From an uncultured Oribacterium sp. (lineage in GTDB: Bacteria; Bacillota; Clostridia; Lachnospirales; Lachnospiraceae), in NCBI GenBank assembly GCA_900770445.1, contig CAAGKO010000084.1:1-63840 (forward strand): a stretch of DNA of 63,840 bases, written 5' to 3'. Below are positions 1 to 8,310 of this stretch, piece by piece. The notes below the pieces were generated by a model. The model ran no database searches, was not told the origin of the DNA, and saw nothing but the letters and a program-made list of their open reading frames with translations. Within the stretch, counting starts at the first letter, position 1, and each line of letters begins with the position of its first letter. The translations under genes and the position numbers were made by a program.

Positions 1-2
1 AC

Positions 3-77
3 ATCTATGCGAAAGTCAAGTATAATAAACCTGAGGAATTAAGCAGCGTTGTGAATGCTGCATTCGGGCTGCGTTAA
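3..77 (+). CDS. C-terminal tail of an unidentified protein (partial)
   Basis: An open frame enters from the left edge and reads about 24 residues, ending in NAAFGLR before a TAA at 75-77. Only the tail is visible, so no family can be named; it could be the end of a regulator or enzyme. It is followed by a convincing intrinsic terminator at 265-296, which supports it being the last gene of a plus-strand transcript. The frame could instead be fortuitous, because nothing upstream is available. Confidence 0.4.
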   Translation: MYAKVKYNKPEELSSVVNAAFGLR

Positions 78-264
78 ACTGCACCAAAAATTTCGCGATT
101 TCGTGGGTTTACCTATGGGTTTACTGAGAGAGGAAAGCCCGAAAAACCGCATGAATACTGGTCTTTTTGGATCAAGGTCAGGTGAATACGGTCTCAAGTC
201 CGCACGTCGTGCTCCACAGTTCTCAAAGAGATAATTACATCTCCACAGTGCATTCAGATGCATC

Positions 265-296
265 AAACCCGGAAAGCTTCGGCTTTCCGGGTTTTT
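265..296 (+). terminator. Intrinsic terminator with UUCG tetraloop
   Basis: A perfect 13-bp stem (265-277 with 282-294) closes a TTCG loop and runs into a T-rich stretch. It is the likely end of the transcript entering from the left. The rest of 78-460 holds no gene that I can support, only this terminator and the promoter-like boxes at 318-346. Confidence 0.85.
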
Positions 297-317
297 CTAT
301 TGTATTTCTTTTAGAAT

Positions 318-346
318 TTGCTTATCTCAGAGGATGAGTATATGAT
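318..346 (+). promoter_or_regulatory. Putative sigma-A promoter of the substrate-binding protein gene
   Basis: TTGCTT (318-323) and TATGAT (341-346) are separated by 17 bp, a good match to the housekeeping consensus. The pair lies about 120 bp upstream of the lipoprotein gene and just after the upstream terminator. A second TATAAT at 355-360 has no clear -35 partner. Confidence 0.45.
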
Positions 347-463
347 GATTGAGATATAATTCACAATTAGTCTGCTTCCGCGTCGTCGCCGCCTTCGCCA
401 GGACGGTATGCGATGTCGCGTGGGGCAGAGGCCAGAATTTCATGCATGCTGATCAGGAGGACG

Positions 464-1621
464 ATGATGAAAAAAATGAAATATTGGAATAGGATGCTCG
501 CCGCGGTACTCGCGGTATCGATGCTCGCCGGCTGTGGCGCATCCACCACCCCGCAGGCGACGACCGCCGCTGTGACCGAGGCCGCTGCAGACGCCCAGGC
601 GACGAGTGCTGCTGCCGAAGAGACGACGGCGGCAGAAACAGCACAGGCGACGGAGGCCGCTGCGGAGACGACAGCCGCAGCAGAAAAGGCGGAAGAGACC
701 AGCGCGGCAGAAGTACTCACCATCGGCGAGGCTTCGGATGATGTACTCCGCGTCGGTTCCCTGAAGGGCCCGACCACCATGGGCCTCGTAAATCTCATGA
801 GCGAGGTCGAGAGCGGTGCGAAGAGCGGATACAGCTTCGAGATGCAGAGCCAGCCGGACGTCATCATGAGTGAGCTCGTTTCCGGTAAGCTCGACATCGC
901 CCTGCTCCCGGCAAACGTAGCCGCGGTCGCATATAACAAGACGAACCACGGCGTCAGCGCCATCGACATCAATACCCTCGGCGTGCTCTACTGCGTAAGC
1001 GGTGATGGGAGCGTCAAGTCCGTGAAGGACCTCGCCGGCAAGACCGTACTTTCCACCGGTCAGGGCGCATCCCCGGAGTACGTACTGAACTACCTCCTCG
1101 AGAAGAACGGCGTCACCGATTGTGATGTGCAGTTCAAGTCCGAGGCCACCGAGATCGCCGCGCTCCTGAAGCAGGATCCGAGCCAGATCGCGATCCTCCC
1201 GCAGCCGTTCGTAACCGTGGCCACCGCGCAGAACGACCAGCTGAAGGTCGCCTTTTCCCTCACCGACGAGTGGAAGAGCGTATCTCCGGATTCGAAGCTC
1301 CTCACCGGCGTCACCGTCGTTCGCAACGAGGTACTCGAGAACCGTGCGGCAGAAGTTGACCAGTTCATCGCCGATCACCAGGCATCCACGGAGAAGGCAG
1401 GCACCGACGTCGACGGCACCGCAGAGCTCGTCGCGAAGTATGGCATCATCGCGAAGGCACCGGTAGCGAAGAAGGCTCTCCCGAACTGCAACATCGTCGC
1501 CATCGCCGGTGACGAGATGAAGACCGCTCTCGCAGGCTACCTCCAGGTACTCTTCGACGCAAACCCGAAGTCTGTCGGCGGCACCATGCCAGACGACGGC
1601 TTCTATTACATCCAGAAGTGA
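464..1621 (+). CDS. ABC transporter substrate-binding lipoprotein (NitT/TauT/NMT1-like)
   Basis: Predicted extracytoplasmic solute receptor. An AGGAGG (455-460) precedes two adjacent ATGs (464 and 467); both give a lipoprotein signal ending in the lipobox LAGC. A long Ala/Thr/Glu-rich linker of roughly 60 residues follows the lipidated Cys. The periplasmic-binding-protein-type domain then begins at DVLRVGSLKGPTTMGL and includes LVSGKLDIALLPANVA, typical of NMT1/SsuA-like receptors that deliver sulfonates, nitrate, pyrimidine precursors or similar small anions. The matching permease (8311) and ATPase (9194) are not adjacent but lie beyond the 5-oxoprolinase operon, so the three probably form one transporter. 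The substrate cannot be read from sequence; 5-oxoproline or a related compound is only a context guess. A large hairpin repeat starts 7 nt after the stop. Confidence 0.85.
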   Translation: MMKKMKYWNRMLAAVLAVSMLAGCGASTTPQATTAAVTEAAADAQATSAAAEETTAAETAQATEAAAETTAAAEKAEETSAAEVLTIGEASDDVLRVGSLKGPTTMGLVNLMSEVESGAKSGYSFEMQSQPDVIMSELVSGKLDIALLPANVAAVAYNKTNHGVSAIDINTLGVLYCVSGDGSVKSVKDLAGKTVLSTGQGASPEYVLNYLLEKNGVTDCDVQFKSEATEIAALLKQDPSQIAILPQPFVTVATAQNDQLKVAFSLTDEWKSVSPDSKLLTGVTVVRNEVLENRAAEVDQFIADHQASTEKAGTDVDGTAELVAKYGIIAKAPVAKKALPNCNIVAIAGDEMKTALAGYLQVLFDANPKSVGGTMPDDGFYYIQK

Positions 1622-1627
1622 TAACAT

Positions 1628-1854
1628 GGAATCCCCGGAGGGCCGACCACAGAAGCCATACGGAGAGACCGTGAATAAATCCAAATTGGGCTCTTAGAAC
1701 CAGTTAGAGTAATTTTCCTTAGCACCCTCTGCAACGCCGGGTTTTCATAAAGAAAACCCGGTGATTGCAGAGGGTTTACTGGTTCTTAGGGCCCAATTTG
1801 TGATTTTTCCGGTCTCGCAGTACTGTGCTTCTGTGGTCGGCCCTTCGGGGTTCC
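1628..1854. repeat. Large multi-stem hairpin repeat element, copy 1
   Basis: The two ends (1628-1656 and 1827-1854) are almost perfect reverse complements. Inside them GAGACCG (1665-1671) pairs with CGGTCTC (1810-1816), then 1682-1703 pairs with 1779-1800. At the centre CCCTCTGCAA pairs with TTGCAGAGGG around a 10-bp hairpin with an ATAAA loop. A second full copy lies at 9816-10048 with different arm bases that still pair. It sits immediately downstream of the lipoprotein stop and could be a structured 3' RNA or a palindromic mobile repeat. It contains no gene. From 1855 to 2150 I see nothing else that is firm. Confidence 0.85.
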
Positions 1855-2150
1855 TGATCACTCTGTGATAACTTAAAAGACATGCTCAGAATGTCTGATA
1901 TGACAAATCCGAAAGGCCACCGCCCGATTTCTACTTGCTATTCTGCTCATCATGACGCATACTTATTCCATCAGAGCGAGTGATTGCTTTAAGTTATAAA
2001 GATCGCCCTGAACATGTTTCAGGCTTCATAAAAGAGGGGATTTGAAACAAAAAGACACGTGCAGAAAAAGAAGGGGGCTTATGTTTTCTGTATTCTACAG
2101 CAGTTAAAGACACAGAAACTGCGAACTTTTCCAGAACAGGAGGACTTATC

Positions 2151-3356
2151 ATGAGTGAGAAGAAAAAAAGCAGCGGCGCGCTCTTAGGAGCAGCATTTCT
2201 GATGGCCACATCCGCGATCGGACCTGGCTTCCTGACACAGACCGCCACATTTACCGGCCAGTACAAGGCGAGCTTCGGCTTCGTCATCCTGGTATCGATC
2301 ATTCTCTCAGCAGTCGCACAGCTGAACATCTGGCGCGTACTCTGTACGACCGGTCTTCGCGGACAGGATGTCGCGAACAAGGTTCTCCCTGGACTCGGTT
2401 ACTTCGTATCCTTCATGGTCGTGCTCGGCGGCCTCGTCTTTAACATCGGCAATGTCGGCGGCGGTTCGCTGGGCCTGAACACCCTGCTCGGTATTCCGAC
2501 CACCATCGGATATGTCATCGCGGCAGCCATCGCCATCGTCGTTTTCCTCTTTAAGAACGCGAAATCTGCGATGGACACCCTGACAAAGGTCCTCGGCGCC
2601 ATCATGATCGTGGTCATCTTCATCGTGATCATCGTGGTCAAGCCACCGGTAGGCGATGCACTGAAGAACACCGTCGCGCCGTCCACCGGTATCCAGCCAC
2701 TCTTCCCGGCGATCCTGACCCTGATGGGTGGCACCGTCGGCGGCTACATCACCTTCTCCGGTGCGCACCGTCTGATCGATGCCGGCATCACCGGTAAGGA
2801 CAATGCAGCCGAAATCAACAGAAGCTCGGTCATGGGCATCAGCATCGCCACCATCGTACGTATCTTCCTCTTCCTCGCCGTGCTCGGTGTCGTAAGCAAG
2901 GCAGGCGTAGAGCTCGATGCGTCGAACCCGGCAGCAGACGCCTTCAAGCAGGGCGCAGGTGAAATCGGCTACCGCTTCGCAGGTCTCGTACTTCTGTGTG
3001 CAGCCGTAACCTCCATCATCGGTGCAGCGTACACTTCTGTATCCTTTTTAAAGACCTTCCACCCGGCGATCGCAAAGAACGAGAATGCGGTCATCATCGG
3101 ATTCATCGTCATTTCGACTGCGGTCATGATCGTCCTCGGAAACCCGGCGACCCTCCTCGTACTTGCAGGTGCATTCAACGGCCTCATCCTTCCGATCACC
3201 CTCGGCATCTGCCTCATCGCTTCCCAGAAGAAGTCAATCATGGGTGCGGATTATCATCATCCGACCGTTCTGCTGGTACTCGGCGTCCTCGTCGTGATCT
3301 TATCGGCCTATATGGGCATCCCGACCTTCGTGACAAAGATCGGCGGATTATTCTAA
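2151..3356 (+). CDS. NRAMP-family divalent metal/proton transporter, pxp-associated (YcsG-like)
   Basis: Integral membrane protein of 401 residues with about eleven hydrophobic segments and an NRAMP-type start in which GPGFLTQTATFTGQYKA occupies the place of the first, metal-ligand helix. AGGAGG (2138-2143) sets the ATG. In Bacillus subtilis the comparable gene ycsG lies with ycsF/kipI/kipA (pxpA/B/C), so this branch is the usual companion of 5-oxoprolinase operons. Its real cargo is uncertain: classic NRAMPs carry Mn/Fe, and the canonical DPGN of helix 1 is not present in that form here. Two hairpins (3362-3406 and 3414-3444) separate it from pxpB and may limit read-through. Confidence 0.85.
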   Translation: MSEKKKSSGALLGAAFLMATSAIGPGFLTQTATFTGQYKASFGFVILVSIILSAVAQLNIWRVLCTTGLRGQDVANKVLPGLGYFVSFMVVLGGLVFNIGNVGGGSLGLNTLLGIPTTIGYVIAAAIAIVVFLFKNAKSAMDTLTKVLGAIMIVVIFIVIIVVKPPVGDALKNTVAPSTGIQPLFPAILTLMGGTVGGYITFSGAHRLIDAGITGKDNAAEINRSSVMGISIATIVRIFLFLAVLGVVSKAGVELDASNPAADAFKQGAGEIGYRFAGLVLLCAAVTSIIGAAYTSVSFLKTFHPAIAKNENAVIIGFIVISTAVMIVLGNPATLLVLAGAFNGLILPITLGICLIASQKKSIMGADYHHPTVLLVLGVLVVILSAYMGIPTFVTKIGGLF

Positions 3357-3413
3357 AAGACCTGCTGCATCGGCGCTGGGGTTCTGAGCCGGAACCGATG
3401 CAGCAGCACAGGG

Positions 3414-3444
3414 AATTGGTACAGCGTTTCACTGTACCAATTTT
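3414..3444 (+). terminator. Terminator-like hairpin between the NRAMP gene and pxpB
   Basis: AATTGGTACAG (3414-3424) pairs exactly with CTGTACCAATT (3432-3442) and runs into TTTT. A second 12-bp stem lies just upstream (3362-3373 with 3395-3406). Together they could end the carrier transcript or attenuate entry into pxpBC-accBC-pxpA. Confidence 0.6.
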
Positions 3445-3569
3445 CTGCACATATAAAGGAGGGTCTATACGACACATTTTCGACACATGGATGTGGTAGA
3501 CCCCTATGCATGACATATCGTCTTCAGGTCTACGCAACGCGTCTTACCTGGAAAAAGGAGATTTACAGT

Positions 3570-4298
3570 ATGGAAGATATTCGTATCTTAACCGCCGGGG
3601 ATAGCTCGCTGCTGATCGAGTTCGGCCGCGAGATCAACCCGGAGATCAATCGAAAGATCAAATCGATGGTGGAGCTCATGAAGGAGCAGCACATCGAAGG
3701 TGTGCTGGACGTCATCCCGGCCTTCTGCTCTTTGCTCATCAACTATGATCCGCGTGTGATCTCCTATGCGGAGATCACACGGCGGATGAAGAAGCTCCTG
3801 AAGGTGGAAACCAGTGCAGGCAGCGAGAAAAAGAAGGTGTACGAGATTCCGGTCTGCTACGGTGGAAAGTACGGACCGGACCTCGCGTTCATCGCGGAGC
3901 ATGCCGGCATGAGCGAGGAGGAGGTCATCGCCCTTCACAGCTCGAAGGATTACCTGATCTACATGCTCGGCTTCCTGCCGGGCTTCTGCTACCTCGGTGG
4001 TCTCGATGAGCGACTGCATACACCGAGACTCGCGACGCCGAGAATTAAAATCGACGCCGGCAGTGTAGGCATTGGCGGCTCCCAGACCGGCATCTATCCG
4101 ATGGACTCGCCGGGAGGCTGGCAGCTGATGGGCATGACACCGGTGAAGACCTACGATCCGGAGCGCGAGACGCCGATCCTGGTCGAGGCGGGCGACTATA
4201 TCCGCTTCGTGCCGGTGGATGAGGATGAGTACCTGCGAATCAAGGAGCAGGTGGCACGCGGTGAGTACGAGTGCACGATTCGCGAAGGTGAGGTGTAG
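3570..4298 (+). CDS. pxpB: 5-oxoprolinase subunit PxpB (KipI / allophanate hydrolase subunit 1 family)
   Basis: 242-residue protein. The family signature GFLPGFCYLGGLDERL and the following region TPRIKIDAGSVGIGGSQTG are intact, as is the late SPGGWQLMG. The start is the ATG at 3570, nine bases after AAGGAG (3555-3560); a longer open frame from 3510 lacks such a site. PxpB, PxpC and PxpA together hydrolyse 5-oxo-L-proline to glutamate at the expense of ATP in the cytoplasm. The next gene, pxpC, begins one base after its stop, which indicates translational coupling. Confidence 0.93.
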   Translation: MEDIRILTAGDSSLLIEFGREINPEINRKIKSMVELMKEQHIEGVLDVIPAFCSLLINYDPRVISYAEITRRMKKLLKVETSAGSEKKKVYEIPVCYGGKYGPDLAFIAEHAGMSEEEVIALHSSKDYLIYMLGFLPGFCYLGGLDERLHTPRLATPRIKIDAGSVGIGGSQTGIYPMDSPGGWQLMGMTPVKTYDPERETPILVEAGDYIRFVPVDEDEYLRIKEQVARGEYECTIREGEV

Positions 4299-4299
4299 T

Positions 4300-5313
4300 A
4301 TGGGAATTCGTATATTAAAAGCGGGACTGCTCACGACCGTGCAGGATATGGGACGTACCGGATACCAGAGCCAGGGCTTCGGCGTTTCCGGCGTCATGGA
4401 CGTTCGCTCCTTTAAGATCGCAAACCTTCTGCTGGATAATCCGGAGAACGAGGCGGTGCTGGAGTTCACGTTGATCGGACCGACGCTGGAATTTACCTCC
4501 GCCTGCATCATCGCCATCACCGGCGGTGATTTCCACCCGGAGGTGAACGGCGAGCCGGCACCGATGTATACCGCACTGTATATGAAAAAGGGCGATATCC
4601 TGAAGTTCGGAAGTGCGCGCACCGGAAGCCGCGGCTACATCGCCTTTTCCGACTATCTCAAGATTCCGGTCGTGATGGGCAGCCGCTGCACGAGCTTAAA
4701 GAGTAAGATCGGTGGCTTCAAGGGAAGAAAGCTGATGGAGGGTGATTATATCAGCTTTCGCATCAAGCGGAATTACCTTCCGTTCTTCCTCTCGAGGAAG
4801 CTCGATCTTCATGAGTATGACGAAGAGAGCGTGACGCTCCGCGTGGTCATGGGCCCGCAGGATGACATGTTCAGTAAACAGGGCATCCATAATTTCCTGA
4901 ACGAGGAGTATACCGTCACCAGTGATTTCGACCGTATGGGCTGTCGACTCGAGGGCCCGTTTATCGCACCGAAGACCACCTCGGATATCATTTCCGAGGG
5001 TATCGCACTCGGTTCCATCCAGGTGCCGTCACATGGCAAGCCGATCATCCTGCTCGCTGACCGACAGACCACCGGTGGCTATGCGAAGATCGCGACGGTC
5101 ATCAGTGTCGACATTCCGAAGCTGGTACAGCGGAAGACCGATCAGAAGATCCGCTTCGAGGCGGTGTCCGTCGAGGAAGCGCAGCGCCTGTATCAGGAAG
5201 AGGAAAACAGCTACATCGCGATGCACGCACAGATCCATAAGCCATGTAAGGAAGTACTGGCTGTGCGGCAGGTAGCGAAGCGCATCCGCCGGCTGTTCCC
5301 GGACGAGGCCTGA
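4300..5313 (+). CDS. pxpC: 5-oxoprolinase subunit PxpC (KipA / allophanate hydrolase subunit 2 family)
   Basis: 337-residue protein starting MGIRILKAGLLTTVQDMGR, the characteristic start of the biotin-dependent carboxyltransferase-like family. GYQSQGFGVSGVMD follows, with VPSHGKPIILLADRQTTGGY near the C terminus. The start at 4300 follows the pxpB stop by one base; AGGTGAGG just upstream serves as its ribosome site. It partners PxpB in ATP-dependent opening of 5-oxoproline. Both subunits are full length with no visible damage. Confidence 0.93.
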   Translation: MGIRILKAGLLTTVQDMGRTGYQSQGFGVSGVMDVRSFKIANLLLDNPENEAVLEFTLIGPTLEFTSACIIAITGGDFHPEVNGEPAPMYTALYMKKGDILKFGSARTGSRGYIAFSDYLKIPVVMGSRCTSLKSKIGGFKGRKLMEGDYISFRIKRNYLPFFLSRKLDLHEYDEESVTLRVVMGPQDDMFSKQGIHNFLNEEYTVTSDFDRMGCRLEGPFIAPKTTSDIISEGIALGSIQVPSHGKPIILLADRQTTGGYAKIATVISVDIPKLVQRKTDQKIRFEAVSVEEAQRLYQEEENSYIAMHAQIHKPCKEVLAVRQVAKRIRRLFPDEA

Positions 5314-5441
5314 TCAGGACCGGAGTAAACGATACGAACTTCTGTGCCGCGAGGCACATCCGGACCTGCGCGTAAAGTCGGCCGGCGTGTTTTCCGTGAC
5401 GGACAGAAGTGGATATAGATTGAGGATAAGGAGATACACAT

Positions 5442-5888
5442 ATGGATTTAGAGAAGATTGAAGGACTGGTAAAGATCATTGAGAATTCCTCTCTGACGGA
5501 GTTTTCCATCAAGGATGGGGAGACGAAGATCACGATGAGTAAGCTGACCCATCCGCCGGTGATCGCCGCAGGCGTTCCGGCGGCACCGATGGCCGCGGCA
5601 CCGGCACAGCCGGCCGCTGCAGAAGAGAAGGCAGAGGCGGCCGATGAGTTCGAGCTGATCCTCGCACCGATCGTCGGTACCTTCTACTCCGCTGCTGCAC
5701 CGGATGTACCGGCCTATGTCAAGGTCGGCGATCATGTAAAGGCCGGACAGACGGTATGTATCCTCGAGGCGATGAAGCTCATGAATGAGATTCAGGCGGA
5801 CTATGACTGCGAGATCGAGGCCGTGCTCGTCAGCAATGAGCAGAAGGTCGAGTATGGTCAGCCTCTGTTCCGCGTAAAGAAGCTGTAA
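5442..5888 (+). CDS. accB: Biotin carboxyl carrier protein of an acyl-CoA/amide carboxylase
   Basis: 148 residues. An N-terminal helical part (about 1-35) is followed by a Pro/Ala-rich hinge (about 40-68) and a biotinyl domain with the EAMKLMNEI motif; the biotinylated Lys is residue 112. AAGGAG precedes the ATG. It is followed after 18 bp by the biotin carboxylase gene, and both lie inside the 5-oxoprolinase operon between pxpC and pxpA. No carboxyltransferase subunit is present in the window. The pair may therefore serve fatty-acid synthesis elsewhere, or supply carboxylation to the KipI/KipA-type proteins, which are related to urea amidolyase parts. The latter is inference. Confidence 0.92.
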   Translation: MDLEKIEGLVKIIENSSLTEFSIKDGETKITMSKLTHPPVIAAGVPAAPMAAAPAQPAAAEEKAEAADEFELILAPIVGTFYSAAAPDVPAYVKVGDHVKAGQTVCILEAMKLMNEIQADYDCEIEAVLVSNEQKVEYGQPLFRVKKL

Positions 5889-5906
5889 GAACAGGAGGCG
5901 CGGCCG

Positions 5907-7253
5907 ATGTTTGAAAAAATACTAATTGCCAATCGAGGCGAGATCGCGGTCCGCATCATCCGGGCCTGCCGGAACATGGGCATCCAGAGTGTCGCGGTCT
6001 ACTCGAAGGAGGACCAGAACAGTCTGCATACGCAGCTCGCGGATCAGCGGATCTGTATCGGAGAAGGTCCGGCGAAGAACAACTATCTGAATATGGACCA
6101 GCTCATCACGGCAGCCATCAACACCGGCGCCGATGCGATCCATCCGGGCTATGGCTTCCTGTCGGAGAACAGTGAGTTCGTACGCCGCTGTAAGGAAAAT
6201 GGCATCGCCTTTATCGGTCCGGAGGCCGACGTCATCGACCGCATGGGCAACAAGTCCCATGCCCGGAAGACGATGATGGATGCCGGCGTGCCGGTCGTTC
6301 CGGGCACACGCGAGCCGGTCTACGACGCGGAGACCGGAAAGAAGCTCGCCCGCGAGATCGGGTACCCGGTGATCATCAAGGCCTCCTCCGGTGGCGGCGG
6401 AAAGGGCATGCGTGTCGCGACATCCGAGGATGAATTCGAGTTTGAGTTCGGCCTCGCACAGCGCGAGTCCGCAAACGCCTTCGGCGATGACACCATGTAT
6501 ATCGAGCGCTATATCGAGAAGCCTCGCCACGTCGAGATCCAGATTATGGCGGATTCCTTCGGTCATGTCGTCGCCCTCGGCGATCGTGACTGCTCCGTCC
6601 AGCGGAATCACCAGAAGCTGATCGAGGAGTCGCCATCCCCGGCGATCACCGATGAGACCCGTGCCGAGATGAACCGCTGTGCGATTCTCGCGGCGAAGAC
6701 CGTACAGTATACCAATGCAGGCACCATCGAGTTCATCGTGGACCCGCAGGGGCACTTCTACTTCATGGAGATGAACACACGAATTCAGGTCGAGCATGGC
6801 GTCACCGAGATGGTGACCGGCACCGATCTCATCATCGAACAGATCCGTGTCGCGGCGGGCGAACCGCTGAGCTTCACCCAGGAGGATGTGAAGCCGCGTG
6901 GACATGCCATCGAGTGCCGCATCAACGCGGAAATCCCGGCGAAGAACTTCATGCCGAGCCCAGGTGTCGTGAAGCACCTGCATCTCCCGGCCGGCAACGG
7001 CGTTCGTGTCGATACCGGACTCTATACCGGCTACCGGATCCCGTCCGAATATGATTCGATGATTGCGAAGGTCATCGTCCATGCTCCAACGAGAGAAGCC
7101 GCCCTCATGAAGATGCGCTCCGCTCTTAACGAGATGCTCGTGGTCGGCGTCGAGACAAACCTCGACTTCCAGTATCAGATCATCCGGAACCCGGTTTTCG
7201 CCGAAGGAAAGGCGGATACCGGCTTCATCGAGGACGTCATGCATCTTGCGTGA
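5907..7253 (+). CDS. accC: Biotin carboxylase (acetyl-CoA carboxylase subunit type)
   Basis: 448 residues, normal family length. The start MFEKILIANRGEIAVRIIRA is textbook. The ATP-grasp glycine loop SSGGGGKGMR and the active-site region EMNTRIQVEH follow. The enzyme carboxylates the biotin of the preceding carrier using ATP and bicarbonate. The ribosome site ACAGGAGG is strong. It is cotranscribed with accB (18-bp gap) and followed by about 120 bp before pxpA. The codon style is as GC-rich as its neighbours, so there is no sign of recent import. Confidence 0.95.
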   Translation: MFEKILIANRGEIAVRIIRACRNMGIQSVAVYSKEDQNSLHTQLADQRICIGEGPAKNNYLNMDQLITAAINTGADAIHPGYGFLSENSEFVRRCKENGIAFIGPEADVIDRMGNKSHARKTMMDAGVPVVPGTREPVYDAETGKKLAREIGYPVIIKASSGGGGKGMRVATSEDEFEFEFGLAQRESANAFGDDTMYIERYIEKPRHVEIQIMADSFGHVVALGDRDCSVQRNHQKLIEESPSPAITDETRAEMNRCAILAAKTVQYTNAGTIEFIVDPQGHFYFMEMNTRIQVEHGVTEMVTGTDLIIEQIRVAAGEPLSFTQEDVKPRGHAIECRINAEIPAKNFMPSPGVVKHLHLPAGNGVRVDTGLYTGYRIPSEYDSMIAKVIVHAPTREAALMKMRSALNEMLVVGVETNLDFQYQIIRNPVFAEGKADTGFIEDVMHLA

Positions 7254-7374
7254 TGCTGACTCCGAAGTGCAGGACAGGTTCGATCTGCATGGCGTGAGGA
7301 TGTTATGTATCTTCGAACGTCATGGCACGAGGGTGAACCCTCGCGCGAATGATGAATAACAGGAGGAACAAACG

Positions 7375-8142
7375 ATGTATCGTGTAGATTTAAACAGCGA
7401 CCTCGGCGAGAGCTTCGGCCGCTATACTCTGGGCTCGGATGATCAGATCATCCCGCTGATCACCTCTGCCAACGTGGCATGTGGATTTCATGCCTCCGAT
7501 CCGGTGGTGATGAAAAAGACCATCGCGATGGCACGGGAGGCCGGCATCCATGTCGGCGCACATCCGGGCTATCCGGACCTCATGGGCTTCGGTCGCCGCA
7601 ACATGACGATCAGCCCGGCGGAAGCGAAGGCGTATACGCTGTATCAGATCGGTGCGCTGGATGCATTCTGTAAGGCTGCCGGACTGGAGATGCAGCATGT
7701 GAAGCCACATGGCGCGTTTTACAACATGGCCGCGAAGGATTACAAGCTCGCACACGGCATCTGCGAAGCCATCGCAGAGTATAATCCGAAGCTGATCCTC
7801 ATGGCCCTCTCCGGCAGTGAGATGATCCGCGCCGCCGAGGACTGTGGACTCCGCGCCGCTTCTGAGGTCTTCGCCGACCGCGCATACGAGGAGGATGGTA
7901 CCCTCGTGAACCGCTCGAAGGAAGGCGCGATGATCACCGATGAAGATGAAGCCATCACCCGCGTCGTCCGCATGATCAAGGAGCAGAAGGTCACCGCCAT
8001 CACCGGAAAGGACATCCCGCTGAAGGCCGACTCCATCTGCGTACACGGTGACGGTGCAAAGGCCCTCGCCTTCGTCGCGAAGATCCGCGAGACCCTCACG
8101 AAGGAAGGCATCGAAATCTGCCCGCTCGCGCAGATGCTGTAA
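7375..8142 (+). CDS. pxpA: 5-oxoprolinase subunit PxpA (LamB/YcsF family)
   Basis: 255 residues. Family hallmarks are the start VDLNSDLGESFG, then NVACGFHASDP, the block VGAHPGYPDLMGFGRR, and EVFADRAYEEDGTL in the C-terminal half. An AGGAGG lies 8 bp upstream of the ATG. It supplies the third subunit needed with PxpB and PxpC for ATP-dependent hydrolysis of 5-oxoproline. It is the last gene of the operon and is followed by two hairpins, the second a clear terminator at 8190-8218. Confidence 0.94.
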   Translation: MYRVDLNSDLGESFGRYTLGSDDQIIPLITSANVACGFHASDPVVMKKTIAMAREAGIHVGAHPGYPDLMGFGRRNMTISPAEAKAYTLYQIGALDAFCKAAGLEMQHVKPHGAFYNMAAKDYKLAHGICEAIAEYNPKLILMALSGSEMIRAAEDCGLRAASEVFADRAYEEDGTLVNRSKEGAMITDEDEAITRVVRMIKEQKVTAITGKDIPLKADSICVHGDGAKALAFVAKIRETLTKEGIEICPLAQML

Positions 8143-8189
8143 GGAAACGATTCCGCCGGTGTGACTTATTCGCCCCCGGCGGATTTTAA

Positions 8190-8218
8190 GGGACGTCTTA
8201 ACCAGACGTCTCTTTTTT
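8190..8218 (+). terminator. Intrinsic terminator after pxpA
   Basis: GGGACGTCT (8190-8198) pairs with AGACGTCTC (8204-8212), followed by six T. A GC-rich hairpin (8152-8159 with 8076-type complement at 8176-8183) precedes it. This ends the pxp operon and separates it from the downstream permease gene. Confidence 0.85.
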
Positions 8219-8310
8219 GATAGAATAGAGAAGTCGGCGGGGTGTGATGCCCTTGCCGGCTTCTTGACGTCTACTGATTATTTACGCGCCTTCACGGCAC
8301 CGGGAATACT

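Noticed and set aside
39..266. 75-codon minus-strand frame at the left edge
   Set aside because: No ribosome site or recognisable sequence, and it overlaps the tail of a plus-strand frame and its terminator region.
464..700. Ala/Thr/Glu-rich stretch of the receptor lipoprotein considered as one of the enzyme inserts
   Set aside because: Low-complexity linkers directly after the lipidated Cys are normal in Gram-positive lipoproteins, so it is not counted with the inserts in enzyme cores.
1628..1854. Hairpin element considered as a plain transcription terminator
   Set aside because: It is about 230 nt long with several nested stems and lacks a T-run after the outer stem. A second copy with compensatory changes shows that more than termination is being preserved.
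5922..7244. Long minus-strand open frame (440 codons) opposite the biotin carboxylase gene
   Set aside because: It is the usual antisense shadow of a GC-rich gene with strong third-position bias. The plus-strand frame encodes a perfect AccC and the minus frame shows no family text or ribosome site. The same applies to the long minus frames at 23825-26275, 27518-28882, 33375-34964, 36099-37313 and 38088-39959.
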